Positions 49,396 through 57,865 of a DNA stretch of 64,000 bases are shown here, one piece after another; position 1 is the first letter of the stretch; every line of letters starts with the position of its first letter. Below the pieces are notes generated by a model. It saw nothing but the letters and a program-made list of their open reading frames with translations. It was not told the origin of the DNA and ran no database searches. This DNA comes from Aestuariimicrobium soli (GTDB lineage: Bacteria > Actinomycetota > Actinomycetes > Propionibacteriales > Propionibacteriaceae), in contig NZ_JBPJSQ010000002.1 in assembly GCF_051192575.1 (NCBI RefSeq), forward strand, positions 372,001 through 436,000, in the 5' to 3' direction. A program made the position numbers and the translations under genes.

Positions 49396-50462
49396 CAGCG
49401 GAACTCGGGGTTGAACCGACCCTGTTCGTGACTGGCCTGGCGCTGCTGCTGGTTCCAGACCGGCGTGGGCGCCGGCACCATCGCCAGGATGCGCTCGACC
49501 ACGCTGGTGGGCTCGATGTTGTCGGCCACGGCATCGAAGCCCAGCACCAGCCGGTGCGCCATCACGTCCTTGGCGACGGCCTGCACGTCGGTGGGCATCA
49601 CGTAGTCGCGACCGTGGATCAGGGCCAGGGCGCGCGCGGCGGCGACGAGACCCAGGGTGGCTCGCGGCGAGCAGCCGATCTGGATGACGCTGGTCAGGTC
49701 GGGCATGCCGAACTCGCCCGGCGTGCGGGTGGCCAGCACCAGACGCACGATGTACTCGGCGACCAGGTTGTGCACGAAGACGTTGGACGCCATGTCCTGC
49801 AGCTGAATGACGAGATCGGGGTTGAGGATGCCGCTCGCCTCGGGCGGACGCACGCTCATGCGGCGCAGGATCTCGAACTCCTCGTTGCCGCGGGGGTAGG
49901 GCACGTCGACCTTCAGCAGGAAGCGGTCGCGCTGCGCCTCGGGGAGCGGATACACACCCTCGGACTCCACCGGGTTCTGGGTGGCGATCACGATGAAGGG
50001 CTTCTTGGCCGGGTAGGTCTGGCCGGCGATCGAGACCTGCTTCTCGGCCATCAGCTCGAGCATGGCCGACTGCACCTTCGCGGGGGCGCGGTTGATCTCG
50101 TCCGCCAGCACGAAGTTCACGAAGACGGGGCCGAGCTCGATGTCGAACGACTCCTTGGACGCCGAGTAGATGCGCGTGCCGACGATGTCGGAGGGCACCA
50201 GGTCGGGGGTGAACTGCACACGGGCGAAGGAGCCGCCGACCACGGTCGCGAACGAGCGCACGGCCAGCGTCTTGGCGACACCGGGCACACCCTCGAGCAG
50301 CACGTGCCCCTTGGCCAACAGGCCGACCATCAACTGCTCGACCATGTGCTCCTGGCCGACGATGACTCGCTGCACCTGCTGGATGGCGCGACCCAAGGTC
50401 TCGGACGCCTCCTTGGTGCTGAGTCCCGAGCCGGCCGACTGTGGCGCTGTTGGGTTGGTCAC
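49395..50462 (-). CDS. MoxR family AAA+ ATPase
   Basis: 355 aa chaperone-like ATPase. Walker A GVPGVAKT at 58-65, Walker B LADEINRAPAKVQSAMLELMAEKQV, sensor-1 in VIATQNPVESEGVYPLPEAQRDRF, and sensor-2 region in the C-terminal helical lid. GTG start 50462 with AGGAG 6 nt upstream. It leads an operon of five overlapping genes (moxR, DUF58, two VWA, yggS). The C-terminal tail (WNQQQRQASHEQGRFNPEF) is polar. Confidence 0.95.
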   Translation of the reverse strand: MTNPTAPQSAGSGLSTKEASETLGRAIQQVQRVIVGQEHMVEQLMVGLLAKGHVLLEGVPGVAKTLAVRSFATVVGGSFARVQFTPDLVPSDIVGTRIYSASKESFDIELGPVFVNFVLADEINRAPAKVQSAMLELMAEKQVSIAGQTYPAKKPFIVIATQNPVESEGVYPLPEAQRDRFLLKVDVPYPRGNEEFEILRRMSVRPPEASGILNPDLVIQLQDMASNVFVHNLVAEYIVRLVLATRTPGEFGMPDLTSVIQIGCSPRATLGLVAAARALALIHGRDYVMPTDVQAVAKDVMAHRLVLGFDAVADNIEPTSVVERILAMVPAPTPVWNQQQRQASHEQGRFNPEFR

Positions 50463-50601
50463 TCACGTCTCCTGAAAATCTCGGGTGTCACCGTTGCCCG
50501 CCGACCGTTGGGTGCGGCGCGCCTTGGCCACGATACCGTCCCCGCGGGTCCACCACGGCGAGCCCGGGGGGCTGCTCCGGCGATGTGGTGAGATAGGGGG
50601 G

Positions 50602-51450
50602 ATGTCTGACCAGCCGCCCGCCGGACCCGCGTCCGCGCTCCTGCCCACCGACCCACCCAAGGTGGGCGATTTCTGGCTGGACGCGCGCCTCACGGCCGGA
50701 CCCTCGGGGGTCGCCTACGTCGGCCACGAGGACGGCGACAACACTCCCGTGATGGTGGTGATGCTCGCCGACGGTGCCGCCCACGACGCCGCCGCCCGCG
50801 ACCGCCTCGCCGGCGAGGTCAACAAGCTGCACATCGACACCGTGGTGGCCCGCGGCGGTCACGGGCAGGACGAGGGGCGGCTCGCCCACCGCTTCCGCTC
50901 CGAGGACGACGACCCGGTCGACCCGGCCCATGCTCCGCTGGCCCCCTGGGTGGCCCTGGCCTACGACGGCTCCCCCGCGGCGGCTGCCGAGGCCGAGCGC
51001 CTGCTGCGCGCCGTCGACCTGTCACGCACCCCCCTGCTCGGACGACCCGCCGGCCCCGACTACGACCTGCACTGGCGCACCAACACCGAACCGGGCACCA
51101 GCCGACTGTGGCCACTGCCGTGGCCGGGTCGCACCGACCGGGCCGGCTGGGTGACGACGCTGGTGGCGTGGCTGCTGACCTTGTTGTTGGCGGCGTTGGC
51201 GCTGCTGATCGCTGTGCTGATCTTCTCCAAGCAGCCCCCGCAGCCTCCGCCCCCGCCGGTGCCCACCAGCGCGTCCGGTTCGGGAGGCGGCTCGGGCTCG
51301 CCCTCGCCGTCGGGCTCCGATTCGGGTTCGCCGCAGTCCCCCGAGTCGTCCGGTGGCGGGAACTCGCCCACCAAATCGGCCAGTTACGAGTCACCCGACC
51401 CCAGCGGAACGGCTTCGGGCGGCTCGCCCACCCCCAACAAGAAGCTGTGA
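50602..51450 (+). CDS. Single-span membrane protein with kinase N-lobe-like region
   Basis: 282 aa, family not recognised. Residues ~20-75 (VGDFWLDARLTAGPSGVAYVGHEDGDNTPVMVVMLADGAAHDAAARDRLAGEV) look like a degraded Ser/Thr kinase N-lobe: a glycine-loop-like turn and a strand without the usual Ala-x-Lys. No catalytic HRD or DFG follows. One span at ~205-225 (LVAWLLTLLLAALALLIAVLIF) is followed by a Pro/Ser/Gly-rich tail of ~55 residues, presumably outside. ATG 50602 is chosen with GGGGGG just upstream. It is divergent from moxR and overlaps the HAD gene. Pseudokinase status is an inference from sequence shape only. Confidence 0.65.
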   Translation: MSDQPPAGPASALLPTDPPKVGDFWLDARLTAGPSGVAYVGHEDGDNTPVMVVMLADGAAHDAAARDRLAGEVNKLHIDTVVARGGHGQDEGRLAHRFRSEDDDPVDPAHAPLAPWVALAYDGSPAAAAEAERLLRAVDLSRTPLLGRPAGPDYDLHWRTNTEPGTSRLWPLPWPGRTDRAGWVTTLVAWLLTLLLAALALLIAVLIFSKQPPQPPPPPVPTSASGSGGGSGSPSPSGSDSGSPQSPESSGGGNSPTKSASYESPDPSGTASGGSPTPNKKL

Positions 51451-52274
51451 CCGGCCCGCGAGCCGACCAGCCGAGACTGGTCGCCACCGACCTCGACGGC
51501 ACCTTCCTCGATGCCCGGGGAGTCGTCTCCCCGCTCAACCAGCGCGCCTTCCGGGAGGCGGCCGATCGAGGCATCGAACTGGTCGTGGCCACCGGTCGTC
51601 CGTGGCGGTGGCTCGACGCCCTGGAGCCGCTGCTCGACCTCGACCTGCACGTGCTCACCAGCAACGGTGCCGTGCGTTACGACCTGCGCGATGCAGTGGT
51701 GACCAGCCACGACGGGCTCGACGCCGCGGTCGTGGCCGAGGTGCTGGCCGACCTGCGCGCCGCCGACCCAGCGCTGGGATTCGCGATCGAGCAGGTGGAG
51801 GGGTGGTCGTGCGACGACGCCTACCTCGACGCCTCGCCCAAGGCTCCGCCGGACGCTCTGGTGGGTCCGCTCGAGGACGCCCTGGCCGGGAGTCCGGCGG
51901 TGAAGCTGCTGGTGCGTTCCCCCAATGTTCCGACCGACGAGTTGGCCGCGGTGGTGGAGCCCCTGATCGGCGACCGACTCACGCCGACTTGGTCGTACAT
52001 CTCCCCCAATGGTCTGATCGAGATCAGTTCGCCCGGGGTCACCAAGGCGAGCGGGCTGCGCCGTGTGTTGGACGACCTGGGCATCGATCCCGCCGACGCG
52101 GTGGCCTTCGGTGACATGCCCAACGACATCGCCATGCTGCAGTCGGTCGGGCGCGGCTACGTGATGGCCAATGCCCACCCGTCGCTGCTGTCGCTGGGCC
52201 TGCCCGTCGCAGGTGACCACGACGACTCGGCCGTCGGACGAACCGTGCTTCGACTATTGGGCGTGGGCGCTTGA
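51447..52274 (+). CDS. HAD-superfamily (Cof-type) phosphatase
   Basis: 275 aa cytoplasmic phosphatase of the Cof/IIB group. Motif I is D15-x-D17-G-T (LVATDLDGTFLDARGVVS), motif II is in VVATGRPW, motif III K in GVTKASGL, and motif IV is FGDMPNDIAML. A IIB cap domain lies between ~85 and 190. Likely substrates are sugar phosphates or PLP-like compounds; unassigned. The GTG at 51447 overlaps the stop of the preceding gene (GTGA), so the two are coupled. Confidence 0.94.
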   Translation: MTGPRADQPRLVATDLDGTFLDARGVVSPLNQRAFREAADRGIELVVATGRPWRWLDALEPLLDLDLHVLTSNGAVRYDLRDAVVTSHDGLDAAVVAEVLADLRAADPALGFAIEQVEGWSCDDAYLDASPKAPPDALVGPLEDALAGSPAVKLLVRSPNVPTDELAAVVEPLIGDRLTPTWSYISPNGLIEISSPGVTKASGLRRVLDDLGIDPADAVAFGDMPNDIAMLQSVGRGYVMANAHPSLLSLGLPVAGDHDDSAVGRTVLRLLGVGA

Positions 52275-52284
52275 TCTGAGGCGG

Positions 52285-52297
52285 TTGCAGTCTGCAA
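52285..52297. promoter_or_regulatory. Short palindrome before Gfo/Idh gene
   Basis: TTGCA (52285-52289), GTC, TGCAA (52293-52297). It is 53 bp before the ATG at 52350 and in the only intergenic gap here. Possible operator, but short. Confidence 0.35.
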
Positions 52298-52349
52298 GAG
52301 TGGACTGAACACCCACTCACCCCTCCCTCTCCAGGAAGTTCTGTTCTCG

Positions 52350-53441
52350 ATGAACGACGCAGTCATGGCCCATGGGGCCCTCATCGTCGGCTACGGCACG
52401 ATGGGCATCTACCACACGCGCAAGCTCTCGGCCGTCGAGGGGGTGACCGTCAAGGGAGTGGTCGACATCGACCCCCGAGCGATCACGGAGGCTGAGGCCG
52501 CGGGTCTGCACGGCTACGCCTCCCTCGAGGAGGGGCTCGCCGACCCCGAGGTCGACCTGGTCGTGATCACCACGCCGAACGAGGCCCATCGTCCGATCGC
52601 CCTGGCCGCACTGGCCGCTGGCAAGCACGTCTTCTCCGAGAAGCCGGCCATGCTGACGTCGGCCGAACTCGAGGAGGTCATCGCGGCCGCCGACCGGGCC
52701 GGCAAGGTCTTCACCGTGCACCAGAACCGCCGCTGGGACGAGGACTACCTGGTCATCAAGCAGTTGTTCGACGAGGGCACGCTCGGCCAGATCAGCTACG
52801 TCGAGTCGCGGGTCGACGGCTCGCGCGGCATTCCCGGCGACTGGCGCCGCGACCCGAACAAGGGCGGCGGCATGGTGCTCGACTGGGGCGTGCACCTGGT
52901 CGACCGGCTGCTGCTGCTCGTGCCGGGCAAGCTGAACCGCGTGTACTGCCGGCTCTCGCACATCGCCGGCCACGAGGTCGACGACGGCTTCCGCATTCAG
53001 CTGTCGTTCGCCAACGGCGTCGAGGCGGTGGCGGTCTGCACCACCAACAACTTCATCCCGGGCCCCAACTTCCACCTGGAGGGCGCGCACGGCACCGCCC
53101 AGATCGAGGACTGGGACCTCAACGGCACCATCGTGCGCCTGCACGACCTCGAGCAGGACTCGGACGCCGTGCCGGTGCTCGCCGGCCAGGGCATGACCAA
53201 GACCATGGCCCCGCGCCTGGTCGACTACGCCGAGCGCGCCAAGGTGCAGGACAACCTCGAGATCCTGCCCATCCCGCGGATCGCGGTCTCGATGGATCCG
53301 TTCTACGTCAACCTGGTGGCGGCCATCGAGGGTCGCGAGCAGCCGCTGGTCGACTCGGGCTCCGTTCTGCGCTGCCTGCGGGTGCTGGAGGCGGCCTTCG
53401 AGTCGCACCGCACCGGGGAGTCGATCGCCTTCGAGTCCTGA
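52350..53441 (+). CDS. Gfo/Idh/MocA family oxidoreductase
   Basis: 363 aa NAD(P)-dependent sugar or inositol dehydrogenase-like protein. The N-terminal Rossmann fold is IVGYGTMGIYHTRKL. The catalytic-site motif E-K-P (HVFSEKPAMLTSAEL) and the D-x-G-x-H segment (MVLDWGVHLVDRLLLL) with the usual active-site His are present, so it should be active. Substrate unknown; members act on glucose, myo-inositol, galactose and others. ATG 52350 with AGGAAG 9 nt upstream. Confidence 0.94.
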   Translation: MNDAVMAHGALIVGYGTMGIYHTRKLSAVEGVTVKGVVDIDPRAITEAEAAGLHGYASLEEGLADPEVDLVVITTPNEAHRPIALAALAAGKHVFSEKPAMLTSAELEEVIAAADRAGKVFTVHQNRRWDEDYLVIKQLFDEGTLGQISYVESRVDGSRGIPGDWRRDPNKGGGMVLDWGVHLVDRLLLLVPGKLNRVYCRLSHIAGHEVDDGFRIQLSFANGVEAVAVCTTNNFIPGPNFHLEGAHGTAQIEDWDLNGTIVRLHDLEQDSDAVPVLAGQGMTKTMAPRLVDYAERAKVQDNLEILPIPRIAVSMDPFYVNLVAAIEGREQPLVDSGSVLRCLRVLEAAFESHRTGESIAFES

Positions 53442-53466
53442 GGGGCCGGGTCCTGAAGGGTTCGGG

Positions 53467-53540
53467 TGGGGTGTGCGGGGCTCGAACCCGCGACCCAGGG
53501 ATTATGAGTCCCCTGCTCTGACCGGCTGAGCTAACACCCC
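53467..53540 (-). tRNA. tRNA with anticodon CAU (elongator Met or Ile2)
   Basis: Cloverleaf with acceptor GGGGTGT/ACACCCC, anticodon loop CTCATAA on a GGGGA/TCCCT stem, and T-arm GGTTCGAGCCC. The anticodon CAT fits elongator Met or, with lysidine modification, Ile2; the D-arm and anticodon stem do not settle it by eye. It is not an initiator: the first pair of the acceptor is G-C and the stem lacks the three G-C pairs of fMet. The genome encodes A-CC but then C instead of the final A. Confidence 0.93.
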
Positions 53541-53627
53541 GTCACCCGAACCGCGACGACTCTACCGGGAGTTGTGATCCCGTCCGCCATGCATAACAAT
53601 GACTTATCTCTTGAGAAAGTTGTTGGC

Positions 53628-54146
53628 ATGTCAACTGGTTCGCAGACCCTCCCCATCGGCGCCATCGGCGCCCGCCGCCGCTGGCCCGAGACGGTCGACG
53701 ACATCACCGTGCGGCTGGTCGCCGCCGTGGTGCTCGCGATCGTCGTGGTCACGGTGGCGACCCAGTGGTGGTGGCTGTTCGTCCCACTGTTCGCCGACTT
53801 CCTGGCCCGCACGCTGTTCGGCCCGCGCTGGGGGTTCACCTCGCAGCTGGTGGCCCGGACGATCCGCCCGCGGGTCGGTGCTGCGCCTCGTCCCAAGGCG
53901 TCGGCTCCCAAGCGGTTCGCCGCCGGGATCGGCGCGGTCATGACCGGTGTGGCGTCGTTGGCCTGGGTGGCGGGTCTGGCGAGCGGAGCCTCGTGGCCCG
54001 GCGTGGCCCTGTGGGTCATCGGCGCCGTGATGGTGCTGTTCCCGGCCCTCGAGGGCGTGTTCGGGCTGTGCGTGGGCTGCAAGCTCTTCGGACTGCTCGC
54101 TCGCCTCGGCGTGGTGAACCCCGACCTGTGCGTCGACTGCGCGTGA
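53628..54146 (+). CDS. DUF4395 family membrane protein
   Basis: 172 aa with four hydrophobic segments. The DUF4395 signature is present: RLVAAVVLAIVVVTVATQWWWLFVPLFADFLARTLFGPRWGFTSQLV, and the C-terminal FPALEGVFGLCVGCKLFGLLARLGVVNPDLCVDC, with four cysteines that may be redox active or bind metal. The family is often found near thiosulfate sulfurtransferase or thioredoxin genes; here there is none. The ATG at 53628 is the last plausible start; upstream in-frame starts (ATG 53589, GTG) lack family similarity. Confidence 0.88.
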   Translation: MSTGSQTLPIGAIGARRRWPETVDDITVRLVAAVVLAIVVVTVATQWWWLFVPLFADFLARTLFGPRWGFTSQLVARTIRPRVGAAPRPKASAPKRFAAGIGAVMTGVASLAWVAGLASGASWPGVALWVIGAVMVLFPALEGVFGLCVGCKLFGLLARLGVVNPDLCVDCA

Positions 54147-54175
54147 ACACCTCCCCACGGGAGAGCGCTTACCGG

Positions 54176-54181
54176 TAGCCT
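54176..54181 (+). promoter_or_regulatory. -10 element TAGCCT before the interrupted Gfo/Idh gene
   Basis: TAGCCT ends 6 nt before the ATG at 54188; the leaderless promoter of the disrupted gene is still in place. Confidence 0.55.
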
Positions 54182-54187
54182 CCGGAC

Positions 54188-55255
54188 ATGACGACACCCG
54201 CCGCCCTTCCCTAGTTCATCCTCGTCGGCTGGGGCTACCGCTCCCGCGCCTGGTGGGAGGCGGCGCGCGGCATCGGCGCCACCTGCGCCGGCGTCGTCGT
54301 CCGCAGCCCGCGCGAGACCCCGGCGCCTGCCTTCGGGTCACTGGCCGAAGCCGTCGAGGCGACCGGCGCCAAGTTTGTGGTCTCGTCCGTGGGCTGGACG
54401 AGCGCCGCCGCCGTGATTCGCGAGGCGGTCGAGCTGGGGTTGCCCATTCTGAGCGAGACTCCGCCCGCCGCCGACCCGGCAGGGCTTGCCGAGCTGTGGC
54501 AGCAGGTGGGTGCCTCGGGGCTGGTGCAGGTGGCCGAGCAGTACCCGCAGTACCCCTCGCACGCCGCCCGGCTGGCACTGGTGCGCTCGGGAGCGATCGG
54601 CACCCCCACCCAGGTGCAGGTTAGCTCGACGCAGCTCTACCACGCGGTCGCCCTGATGCGGGCCCACCTGGGCGCCGCCCCGGGGCCCGCCACCGTCACG
54701 GCCACCACCACGACGGCTCCCCTCCTGCAGCCGCTCACCCGGGTGGGGTGGACTCCCGACCCCGAGCCCGGACCGGCGACCACGACTCACGCGGTCATCC
54801 AGTTCGGTGAAGGGCAGAGCGGGGTCTACGACTTCACCGACCTGCAGACACGCAACCTGTTGCGGGTGCGACGGCTGGTGGTGCGCGGCAGTCACGGCGA
54901 GCTCGACGGCGAGCAGGTGCTGCGCTGGGGCGGCCCCGAGACCGTGCTCACCTCGCGCATCGAACGCCGCCAGTCGGGCCACGACCTCGACATGTCGGGC
55001 TTTGACTCCGAGACCATCAGCCACGGCGACGACGTGCTCTGGCGCAACCCCTGGTCGGGTCGGCGGTGGTCGGACGACGAGCACGCCACGGCGGCGGTGC
55101 TCGCGCAGATGGCGGCCTGGGTCGACGGTTCCGGTGACGAGCCCTATCCTCTGGCCGAGGCCCAGCAGGATGCCGCCATCGGGTTCGCCATCGAGGAGTC
55201 GGTGGCCACCGGCGGCCCGGTCACCCTCGCCGAGCAGCCCTGGTGGCGCCCCTGA
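54188..55255 (+). pseudogene. Gfo/Idh/MocA-like oxidoreductase interrupted by an early TAG
   Basis: A 356-codon frame beginning ATG ACG ACA CCC GCC GCC CTT CCC TAG TTC ATC. The ninth codon is TAG (54212-54214); otherwise the frame is intact to the TGA at 55253-55255. The next codons read FILVGWGYRSRAWWEAARG, the expected Rossmann glycine motif, so the true protein clearly began upstream of the stop. No ATG, GTG or TTG lies between the TAG and 54377, 63 codons in, where translation would lack the NAD-binding domain. The rest (ETPPAADPAG, VQVAEQYPQYPSHAARLALVRSGAIG, HAVIQFGEGQSGVYDFTD) is well conserved in style. CAG (Gln) or TGG to TAG would be a single change. Recent inactivation is likelier than recoding; a sequencing error is possible. 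Confidence 0.8.
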
Positions 55256-55260
55256 GGGGA

Positions 55261-55298
55261 TCAGCTGAGGGGGACTCAGCTGAGAGGGCTCAGCTGAG
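55261..55298. repeat. Three TCAGCTGAG repeats between the pseudogene and otsB
   Basis: TCAGCTGAG occurs at 55261-55269, 55276-55284 and 55290-55298, with 6- and 5-nt spacers of GGGGGAC/AGGGC type. The third copy carries the otsB stop codon. Each unit contains the palindrome CAGCTG. It could form small alternative hairpins between the two convergent genes. Confidence 0.7.
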
Positions 55299-56153
55299 CG
55301 AGTGCACCAGCCAGCCCAGGAAGGCGGCCACGCCGTCCACCCCGTCGGCGGCGAGATCGGCGTGCGCCGCCAGTTCTGGCCGCTCGGTCGAGCCGGAGAC
55401 CAGCGCCGCGGTGACCAGACCCTCGTCCGCCAGCCGGTCGAGCTCCTCGAAGGCCGGTACGTCGCCGAGGTCGTCGCCGGCCATCAGCACCAGTTCGGGT
55501 GTGAGTTCGCCGACCAACTCACGCAGCGCCTCGGCCTTCGAGGTGGCCTGCTCGCGCACCTCGAGCACCAGCTTGCCGGGTTCGAGCTGCAGCCCGTGGG
55601 CCTCGGCGATGGCCCGCACCGGCGCGTCCAGCCGCTCCAGGGCTCCCTCGGGATCGGCGGCCCGACGCGTGTGCACGCCCAGAGCGCGCCCCTTGTCCTC
55701 GAGGAAAACCCCCTCGAGGGCGAACTCGGAGGCGCCCACCTGCTCGACCAGGGCGGTGATCTCGCGCACCGCCTCACGGAAGGCCTCACCCACCTCGGGG
55801 CTGCGCACCTCGCCGGTGGCGCAGTCCAAGCGCTCCACGCCGTACTGGCCGAGCACGACCAGGGAGGCGAAGTCGTCCTCGTCGAGTCGGGCCAGGCGTC
55901 GCACCGTCTCGACGGGACGACCGGTGATGATGGCCACCCGCCCGACCTGACGACTCAGCGTGAGCAGGGCCGCGCGAGCATCGTCGGAGACGACCGCGGC
56001 CTCGGGGTCGGCGACCATCGGCGACAGCGTGCCGTCGAAGTCGAAGGCCAGCAATGCCTGCCCGGGACGCTCGAGCAGGGCGGCCAGGAAGGCTTCCCCA
56101 CGATCGGTCACGGTCTGCCAGTGGACGGTGCTGGGCGGTTGCTGAGCGCTCAT
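55290..56153 (-). CDS. otsB: Trehalose-6-phosphate phosphatase
   Basis: 287 aa HAD-family enzyme that removes phosphate from trehalose-6-phosphate. Motif I is D38-x-D40-G-T (LLAFDFDGTLSPMV), motif II is in VAIITGRPVE, and motif IV is LMAGDDLGDVPAFE. The segment with GLQLEPGKLVLEVR matches the trehalose-phosphatase cap. It pairs with divergent otsA. TAGGGT lies 6 nt upstream of the ATG. It ends at a TCAGCTGAG repeat. Confidence 0.95.
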   Translation of the reverse strand: MSAQQPPSTVHWQTVTDRGEAFLAALLERPGQALLAFDFDGTLSPMVADPEAAVVSDDARAALLTLSRQVGRVAIITGRPVETVRRLARLDEDDFASLVVLGQYGVERLDCATGEVRSPEVGEAFREAVREITALVEQVGASEFALEGVFLEDKGRALGVHTRRAADPEGALERLDAPVRAIAEAHGLQLEPGKLVLEVREQATSKAEALRELVGELTPELVLMAGDDLGDVPAFEELDRLADEGLVTAALVSGSTERPELAAHADLAADGVDGVAAFLGWLVHSLS

Positions 56154-56159
56154 GGGGCC

Positions 56160-56165
56160 ACCCTA
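56160..56165 (-). promoter_or_regulatory. -10 element TAGGGT, leaderless layout, for otsB
   Basis: TAGGGT (56165 down to 56160) ends 6 nt before the otsB ATG at 56153. The otsA -10 hexamer, TAGGCT at 56174-56179 on the plus strand, is only 8 bp away, so the two promoters overlap. Confidence 0.6.
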
Positions 56166-56202
56166 CGGGCCGATAGGCTGGCCGCGACCGAAGGAGAGAC
56201 CC

Positions 56203-57615
56203 GTGAGCCCTGAAGCCAGTTTCGTCGTCGTCGCCAATCGACTCCCCGTGGACCGCACCGTCGCCCCCGACGGAACCGTCGACTGGCGCACCTCCCCCGG
56301 TGGTCTCGTCACCGCCCTCGAGCCGGTGATGCGGGCCAAGGGCGGCGCCTGGGTCGGCTGGCACGGGGCCCCCGACGAAGAGGTCGACGAGTTCGAGCAC
56401 GACGGCTTCACGGTCGTCCCGGTGCCGTTGTCGGCCAGTGAGGTGAACGAGTACTACGAGGGCTTCTCGAATGCCACGCTGTGGCCGCTGTACCACGATT
56501 CGGTGGCCTTCCCGGAGTTCCACCGCGAGTGGTGGGACGCCTACCGGACCGTCAACCTGCGGTTCGCCGAGCGGGCCGCCGCCGTCGCCGGCCACGGGGC
56601 CACCGTGTGGGTGCAGGACTACCAGTTGCACCTGGTGCCGTCGATGCTGCGCGAGCTGCGCCCCGACCTGAAGATCGGGTTCTTCCTGCACATCCCGTTC
56701 CCGCCGGTGGAGTTGTTCCACCAGATCCCGTGGCGCCGCGAGCTGTTGGGCGGGCTGATGGGAGCCGACCTGGTCGGATTCCAGGTGCCCGGCGGCGCGC
56801 AGAACTTCCTGCGACTGGCCCGTCGCCACGCCCCCGAGAAGGTCACCGTGCGCGGCCACGAGATCACCCTCGCCGACGGACGACGGGTGCGGGCCATGGC
56901 CTTCCCGATCTCGATCGACACGCAAGGATTCCGCGAACTCGCCGAGTCCGACGAGGTCAAGGCCGAAGCGGCCAAGCTGCGGGAAGACCTGGGCAACCCG
57001 TCCACGATCTTCCTGGGGGTCGACCGCCTCGACTACACCAAGGGTCTGCGTCAGCGCATCCGGGCCATGGGCGAGCTGTTCGCCGAGGGCCAGCTGAACC
57101 CCCACGATGCCGTGCTGCTGCAGGTGGCCACCCCCAGCCGCGAGCGGGTCGAGGAGTACCGCCGGCTGCGCGACGACATCGACCTGCTGGTGGGCCGCAT
57201 CAACTCCGAGGTGGGGGGCATCGGACGATCCGCGATCGTCTACCGGCATGCGTCGTTCCCGCGCCACACCATGGCCGCCATGTACTCCATCGCCGACGTG
57301 ATGGTGGTCACTCCCCTGCGAGACGGCATGAATCTGGTGGCCAAGGAGTACATCGCCTGCCACACCAGCGACGACGGGGCCCTGGTGCTGAGCGAGTTCG
57401 CGGGGGCGGCCCTGGAACTGAAGCAGGCCTATCAGGTCAACCCCTACGACCTGAACGGCATGAAGGAGACCCTGATGCAGGCCGCCACCGACAACCCGAA
57501 GTCGCGCCGCAAGCGCATGGCCGCCCTGCGCAAGCAGGTGGGTGAGTACACCATCGATCGGTGGGCCGAGAGCTTCCTCACCACCTTGGACGAGGTGGCC
57601 CACCACCGGCACTGA
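56203..57615 (+). CDS. otsA: Trehalose-6-phosphate synthase
   Basis: 470 aa GT20 enzyme that joins UDP- or GDP-glucose to glucose-6-phosphate. Motifs are VVVANRLPVDR at the N-terminus, WVQDYQLHLVPSMLRELRPDLKIGFFLHIPFPP, RLDYTKGLRQRI, and the C-terminal PLRDGMNLVAKEYIACH and LVLSEFAGAALEL. The GTG at 56203 has AAGGAG 6 nt upstream; a longer in-frame start would run into the otsB promoter. Trehalose protects against osmotic and drying stress. Followed by a terminator (57656-57693) shared with tRNA-Asn. Confidence 0.97.
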   Translation: MSPEASFVVVANRLPVDRTVAPDGTVDWRTSPGGLVTALEPVMRAKGGAWVGWHGAPDEEVDEFEHDGFTVVPVPLSASEVNEYYEGFSNATLWPLYHDSVAFPEFHREWWDAYRTVNLRFAERAAAVAGHGATVWVQDYQLHLVPSMLRELRPDLKIGFFLHIPFPPVELFHQIPWRRELLGGLMGADLVGFQVPGGAQNFLRLARRHAPEKVTVRGHEITLADGRRVRAMAFPISIDTQGFRELAESDEVKAEAAKLREDLGNPSTIFLGVDRLDYTKGLRQRIRAMGELFAEGQLNPHDAVLLQVATPSRERVEEYRRLRDDIDLLVGRINSEVGGIGRSAIVYRHASFPRHTMAAMYSIADVMVVTPLRDGMNLVAKEYIACHTSDDGALVLSEFAGAALELKQAYQVNPYDLNGMKETLMQAATDNPKSRRKRMAALRKQVGEYTIDRWAESFLTTLDEVAHHRH

Positions 57616-57655
57616 CACCCGACAAGCGAACGGCACGAGCAAAACGGCGCGACAA

Positions 57656-57697
57656 AACGGCCCTGGCGAGGATTTCTCCTTGTCAGGGCCGTTGTTT
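57656..57697. terminator. Bidirectional terminator between otsA and tRNA-Asn
   Basis: Perfect 10-bp arms AACGGCCCTG (57656-57665) and CAGGGCCGTT (57684-57693). On the minus strand the stem is followed by TTTTG (57657-57653 side), a good intrinsic terminator for the tRNA; on the plus strand GTTTG follows. Confidence 0.8.
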
Positions 57698-57698
57698 G

Positions 57699-57771
57699 CT
57701 CCCCCGGCTGGACTCGAACCAGCAACCCTTCGATTAACAGTCGAATGCTCTGCCAATTGAGCTACAGGGGA
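57699..57771 (-). tRNA. tRNA-Asn (anticodon GUU)
   Basis: Acceptor TCCCCTG/CGGGGGA, D-arm AGCTCAATTGGCAGAGC, anticodon loop CTGTTAA on a TTCGA/TCGAA stem (anticodon GTT), and T-arm with GGTTCGAGTCC. The discriminator is G. CCA is not encoded. Confidence 0.96.
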
Positions 57772-57865
57772 TCGGCGCGGACGCCGTGCGCCCTCCCGGG
57801 CGCGCTTGGAAACGCTAGCAGGTCGGGGCCCCGGAACAAAAATCAGGCCGCCTGCTGGCTCCTGG

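Noticed and set aside
53467..53540. Considered whether the CAU tRNA is an initiator.
   Set aside because: It lacks the three G-C pairs at the base of the anticodon stem and the C1-A72-type mismatch of initiator tRNAs.
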